Positions 9,801 through 10,938 of a stretch of DNA of 10,938 bases are shown here, piece by piece. The stretch is from Candidatus Saccharimonadota bacterium (GTDB lineage Bacteria; Patescibacteriota; Saccharimonadia; Saccharimonadales; Saccharimonadaceae). The stretch covers positions 1-10,938 of the forward strand of contig DODJ01000036.1 of NCBI GenBank assembly GCA_003545655.1. Reading direction: 5' to 3'. Numbering within the stretch: position 1 is the first letter of the stretch; each line of letters opens with the position of its first letter. The position numbers and the translations under genes are program-made. A model generated the notes under the pieces. It was not told the origin of the DNA. It was given only the letters and a program-made list of their open reading frames with translations, and did no database searches.

Positions 9801-10938
9801 TGAATGGTGTGGTGGTTGGTAATGGTGCGTCAGGCCTATTGACCGTAGCTGCTACAGACGCGAATCAGTGTCTTGTTTCGGCTGGCGACGGGTCGCTTAG
9901 TTTTGTAACCTGTCCTGGGGCCACCGGGGTAAACAGTCTAAATAGCCTTACTGGTGCAATCACCCTTAATGCCGCTGATCCAAACAGTATTTCGAGTAGC
10001 GGTACTACCATCACGCTACGCGATGCTACGAATGTGCGCAAGGGGCTTGCATCGTTCGATGCTGCTAACTTTACGGTAGCGAGTGGTGCAGTAAACACGG
10101 TGCAAGATATCGGTACGGGTGCCACCCCAACCTTTGCAAGTATTAACTTAACCGCCCCGCTTAACGTAAATAATGGGGGTACGGGTGCTACTACTGCTGT
10201 TGGTGCGCGCGCCAACCTTGGTGCGGCAGCAAGTGGTGTGAATACCGATATTACTTCACTCGGTTCAGTTACTGACCTTGCTTCATCGGCAGATCTTACT
10301 ATTTCGGCAACAAGCGGTACGGTAAGCTTACAGGGAGCGGCTATGGTATTGGCGCGTGATAACGGGGTAAATAGCACGCAACTTGTATTTGCCGATCCAT
10401 CAGCAGATGTAATCTATACCCTGCAAACCGCGGCCGCTGGTACGTACGATGTATGTACGACAGCCGGAAACTGTGTCGGTGTGGGCGGTGGCGTTACTAC
10501 CGAAGGTGGTACGGTAGGGCGGCTTTCTCGCTTTGTGTCAGGTTCGGCGATAGGCGACTCTATCATTACCGATAATGGCTCAACAGTATCTATTGCTGGG
10601 GCGTTGAGCGTAAATACTATTACTCCAACTGCCGCAGCGGTGATTGGTGCGGTAACACAATCGCTTACGCTGCAAGGCTCGACTACTGCCATTACAGCTA
10701 CTGACGACACAACCACAAACACGCTTACGTTTGCGACACCGTCGGGCGCTAATAAAACCATCACTATTCCAAACGCTAGCGGTACAATTGCTATTTCAGC
10801 AACAGGGCCATTGGTGCTTGATTCAAACGGAAACCTCACCTGTCCTACGTGTCTTACCAGTGGCGGAGGTGGTGGTGGTGCGACGGGTGTTTCCACCGTA
10901 AACGGCATTACGGGTGATATTACTATTACCGCATCGGA
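6803..10938 (+). CDS. Giant membrane-anchored, phage-tail-fibre-like repeat surface protein (3' end outside window)
   Basis: The frame is open from ATG 6803 to the window edge, giving 1378 full codons and no stop. AGGA lies about 10 bases upstream. Residues 1-4 are basic and 5-29 form one hydrophobic signal-anchor helix, so the rest should be outside the cell. In order: a Ser/Thr linker, a GDLRVSGNVSI segment (70-80), an LYTSNDNNLYYYNG box (105-118), a short heptad-like stretch (129-146), three ~30-residue repeats (153-239), GTANQINVTGSGTLTLSLP (372-390), a block of 134-residue repeats (from 399), and a different tail from about 1150 with RLSRFVSGSAIGDSIITDNG. Motifs such as SLNGLTG, NGGTGATT and GARTNLGAAASG are typical of phage tail fibres. 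Composition is rich in Thr, Ser, Gly, Ala and Val with few charges. The likely role is adhesion or host attachment; function is inferred. Confidence 0.9.
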   Translation, partial: MNRKALLPIAISLGVFTVIFAVVALFLWNASQNTVSNAPSSQTSVSTVAELPELEVDDTPLATGRQVIGGDLRVSGNVSIIDGLTSSSLQLTPLSSQTTLQAGQLYTSNDNNLYYYNGQTSANISGGLSAAQVDIAQLQADTAQLLTQPEAVVTLQGQSGNVVLTGTSGITISGTTISNSGVLTVQGRAGNVQFVGANGISVSGTTITNTGVTSLGGESGALAVGNGLSVSGGTLVNTGITQIISNSADLIVSNTGGGVYTISYAGSGAGGTVALAPLVAQEDSSDNASIAFNKTGAGNLIQLSTGTSASNKFVVDQTGTIINGSINFSQVTGVPSLVNSIAGLTGTIGLGAGLSVSAGQLVATTSVNNLVGTANQINVTGSGTLTLSLPQNIATTSSPTFAGLTLTNALSIANGGTGAVTPGGARTNLGAAASGANSDITSLSGLTTALSVAQGGTGTTSLTQNGVLIGNGTSAVTALTSSAPNQCLVSSALGELSFSSCPGAGGVTSLNSKTGAVTIAGLDPTSIDSTGASIIIRDASASVKGLASFNGTNFAVLNGSVNTVQDINIGAAPTFAGLTLTSALSVANGGTGRTSFATNGVLLGQGTGALTSVSTTTAGLCLVSGTGGSLSFSTCPGATGVTSLNGLTGGLTLGVVTASSLSQVGSTITINDASEVIKGLAAFNEENLTVTNGVVNTIQDINTGATPTFAGLTLTSALDVASGGTGLSTISANSLLIGNGTNALSTLSTTVAGQCLASGVGGVLSFVTCPGAEVVNTLNGQSGAVSVTAVDPTSIDTASGVITIKDASYTTKGLASFNGSNFSVLDGAVNTVQNIGTTASPTFEGLSLTTALGVANGGTGATNFAANGVLVGQGASAVTTVGASAEGQCLISGSGGYLSFATCPGSTGVVSVNGLVGALTVRGVSAASVLSSGTTVTIQDASDTVKGLASFNTTNFTVTNGAVNTVQDITIDATPTFAGLSLSSPLAVSSGGTGRSSFTLNGVVVGNGASGLLTVAATDANQCLVSAGDGSLSFVTCPGATGVNSLNSLTGAITLNAADPNSISSSGTTITLRDATNVRKGLASFDAANFTVASGAVNTVQDIGTGATPTFASINLTAPLNVNNGGTGATTAVGARANLGAAASGVNTDITSLGSVTDLASSADLTISATSGTVSLQGAAMVLARDNGVNSTQLVFADPSADVIYTLQTAAAGTYDVCTTAGNCVGVGGGVTTEGGTVGRLSRFVSGSAIGDSIITDNGSTVSIAGALSVNTITPTAAAVIGAVTQSLTLQGSTTAITATDDTTTNTLTFATPSGANKTITIPNASGTIAISATGPLVLDSNGNLTCPTCLTSGGGGGGATGVSTVNGITGDITITAS
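7259..7519 (+). repeat. Three ~30-residue tandem repeats near the start of the giant fibre
   Basis: Units are aligned on GQSGNV (residue 157), GRAGNV (187) and GESGAL (217), exactly 30 residues or 90 nt apart. Each continues into a Gly-Ile/Leu-[TS]-[IV]-S-G-[TG]-T pattern and ends TISNSG, TITNTG or TLVNTG. The third unit is two residues shorter. A degenerate copy, GLGAGLSVSAGQLVAT, recurs at residues 349-364. The pattern suits a beta-structured fibre stalk. Confidence 0.75.
8072..8131 (+). repeat. GARTNLGAAASG module, upstream copy
   Basis: Twenty codons (residues 424-443) match residues 1134-1153 at 10202-10261; by hand about 47 of 60 bases agree. The motif is common in tail fibres and here sits in the 40-codon insertion of the first long unit. 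Confidence 0.75.
10202..10261 (+). repeat. GARANLGAAASG module, downstream copy
   Basis: This is the second copy of the module at 8072-8131. It follows NNGGTGATT in the last, incomplete repeat unit and marks the change from the 134-residue array to a different sequence type. Confidence 0.75.

Larger units (their letters stand above)
7997..10265 (+). repeat. Array of 134-residue (402-nt) tail-fibre-like repeats
   Basis: Units are anchored on the codons for PTFAGL and variants, which begin at 7997, 8519, 8921, 9323, 9725 and 10127. The last four intervals are exactly 402 nt. The first is 522 nt because it holds a 40-codon insertion. Each full unit reads PTFAGL, a GGTG turn, NGV-x-x-G-x-G, a Cys-x13-Cys-Pro-Gly segment, SLNGLTG, a DAS-x-x-x-KGLASFN segment, then NFTV and VNTVQDI. 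DNA identity between units is only moderate, so the duplications are not recent, yet length is kept to the codon. The unit starting at 10127 is incomplete and breaks off after the GARANLGAAASG motif near 10265. Confidence 0.88.

Noticed and set aside
7997..10265. CRISPR or other non-coding repeat array
   Set aside because: The 402-nt period is in frame, and conservation is at protein level with many synonymous changes.
7147..10908. Series of minus-strand open frames opposite the giant gene (7147-7515, 7750-8085, 8161-8868, 9061-9369, 9865-10377, 10414-10908)
   Set aside because: They recur with the repeat units, have Pro/Val/Ala-rich low-complexity products and lie opposite one uninterrupted + frame with a good start and anchor. 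They are antisense shadows of the repeats.
6803..10938. Prophage remnant
   Set aside because: Tail-fibre motifs alone do not show a phage. There is no other phage gene, and the protein has a signal-anchor helix that a virion fibre would not need.

Overview
The window reads as chromosomal DNA of a small-genome bacterium, most likely a member of the Patescibacteria/CPR and possibly a Saccharibacteria-like lineage. That placement is inference. It rests on a trimmed, divergent ATP synthase gene set, a short 5S rRNA, TGA used as an ordinary stop (so not the recoded Absconditabacteria/Gracilibacteria code), frequent GTG starts, and a very large Thr/Ser/Gly/Ala-rich surface protein. All genes I can support lie on the + strand.

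Positions 1-612 hold the end of an rRNA operon: the last ~236 nt of 23S rRNA starting in the sarcin-ricin loop, a structured ~225-nt spacer without a tRNA, a ~109-nt 5S rRNA, and a strong intrinsic terminator. A leader of about 120 nt with a probable promoter follows.

Positions 733-5766 are a tight six-gene F1-type ATP synthase operon: a membrane-anchored coiled-coil protein in the subunit b position, then delta, alpha, gamma, beta and epsilon. Genes overlap or abut at every junction. The Fo subunits a and c are not here, because the rRNA operon sits directly upstream. The machine looks reduced: delta has a divergent N-terminal part, beta lacks the usual last C-terminal segment and has Arg where the adenine-stacking Tyr normally sits, and epsilon lacks the regulatory C-terminal helices. 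It is either the soluble/stalk part of a normal F1Fo whose a and c genes are elsewhere, or a more divergent F1-like ATPase.

Positions 5767-6021 are an AT-rich intergenic region with one perfect DnaA box, a 10-bp palindrome and a good sigma-70-type promoter. It drives a two-gene surface module. The first gene (6022-6801) encodes an exported domain on a C-terminal two-helix membrane hairpin; the loop carries a GRNP motif that matches the start of the ATP synthase c-subunit signature, but the ion-binding carboxylate is missing. The second gene starts one base later (6803) and stays open to the window edge, at least 1378 codons. It encodes an N-terminally anchored extracellular fibre built of phage-tail-fibre-like repeats: 30-residue units near the start, then a block of 134-residue units repeated at exactly 402 nt, each with a conserved Cys pair. 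The units alternate between two subtypes. This protein is probably a cell-surface adhesin or attachment fibre.
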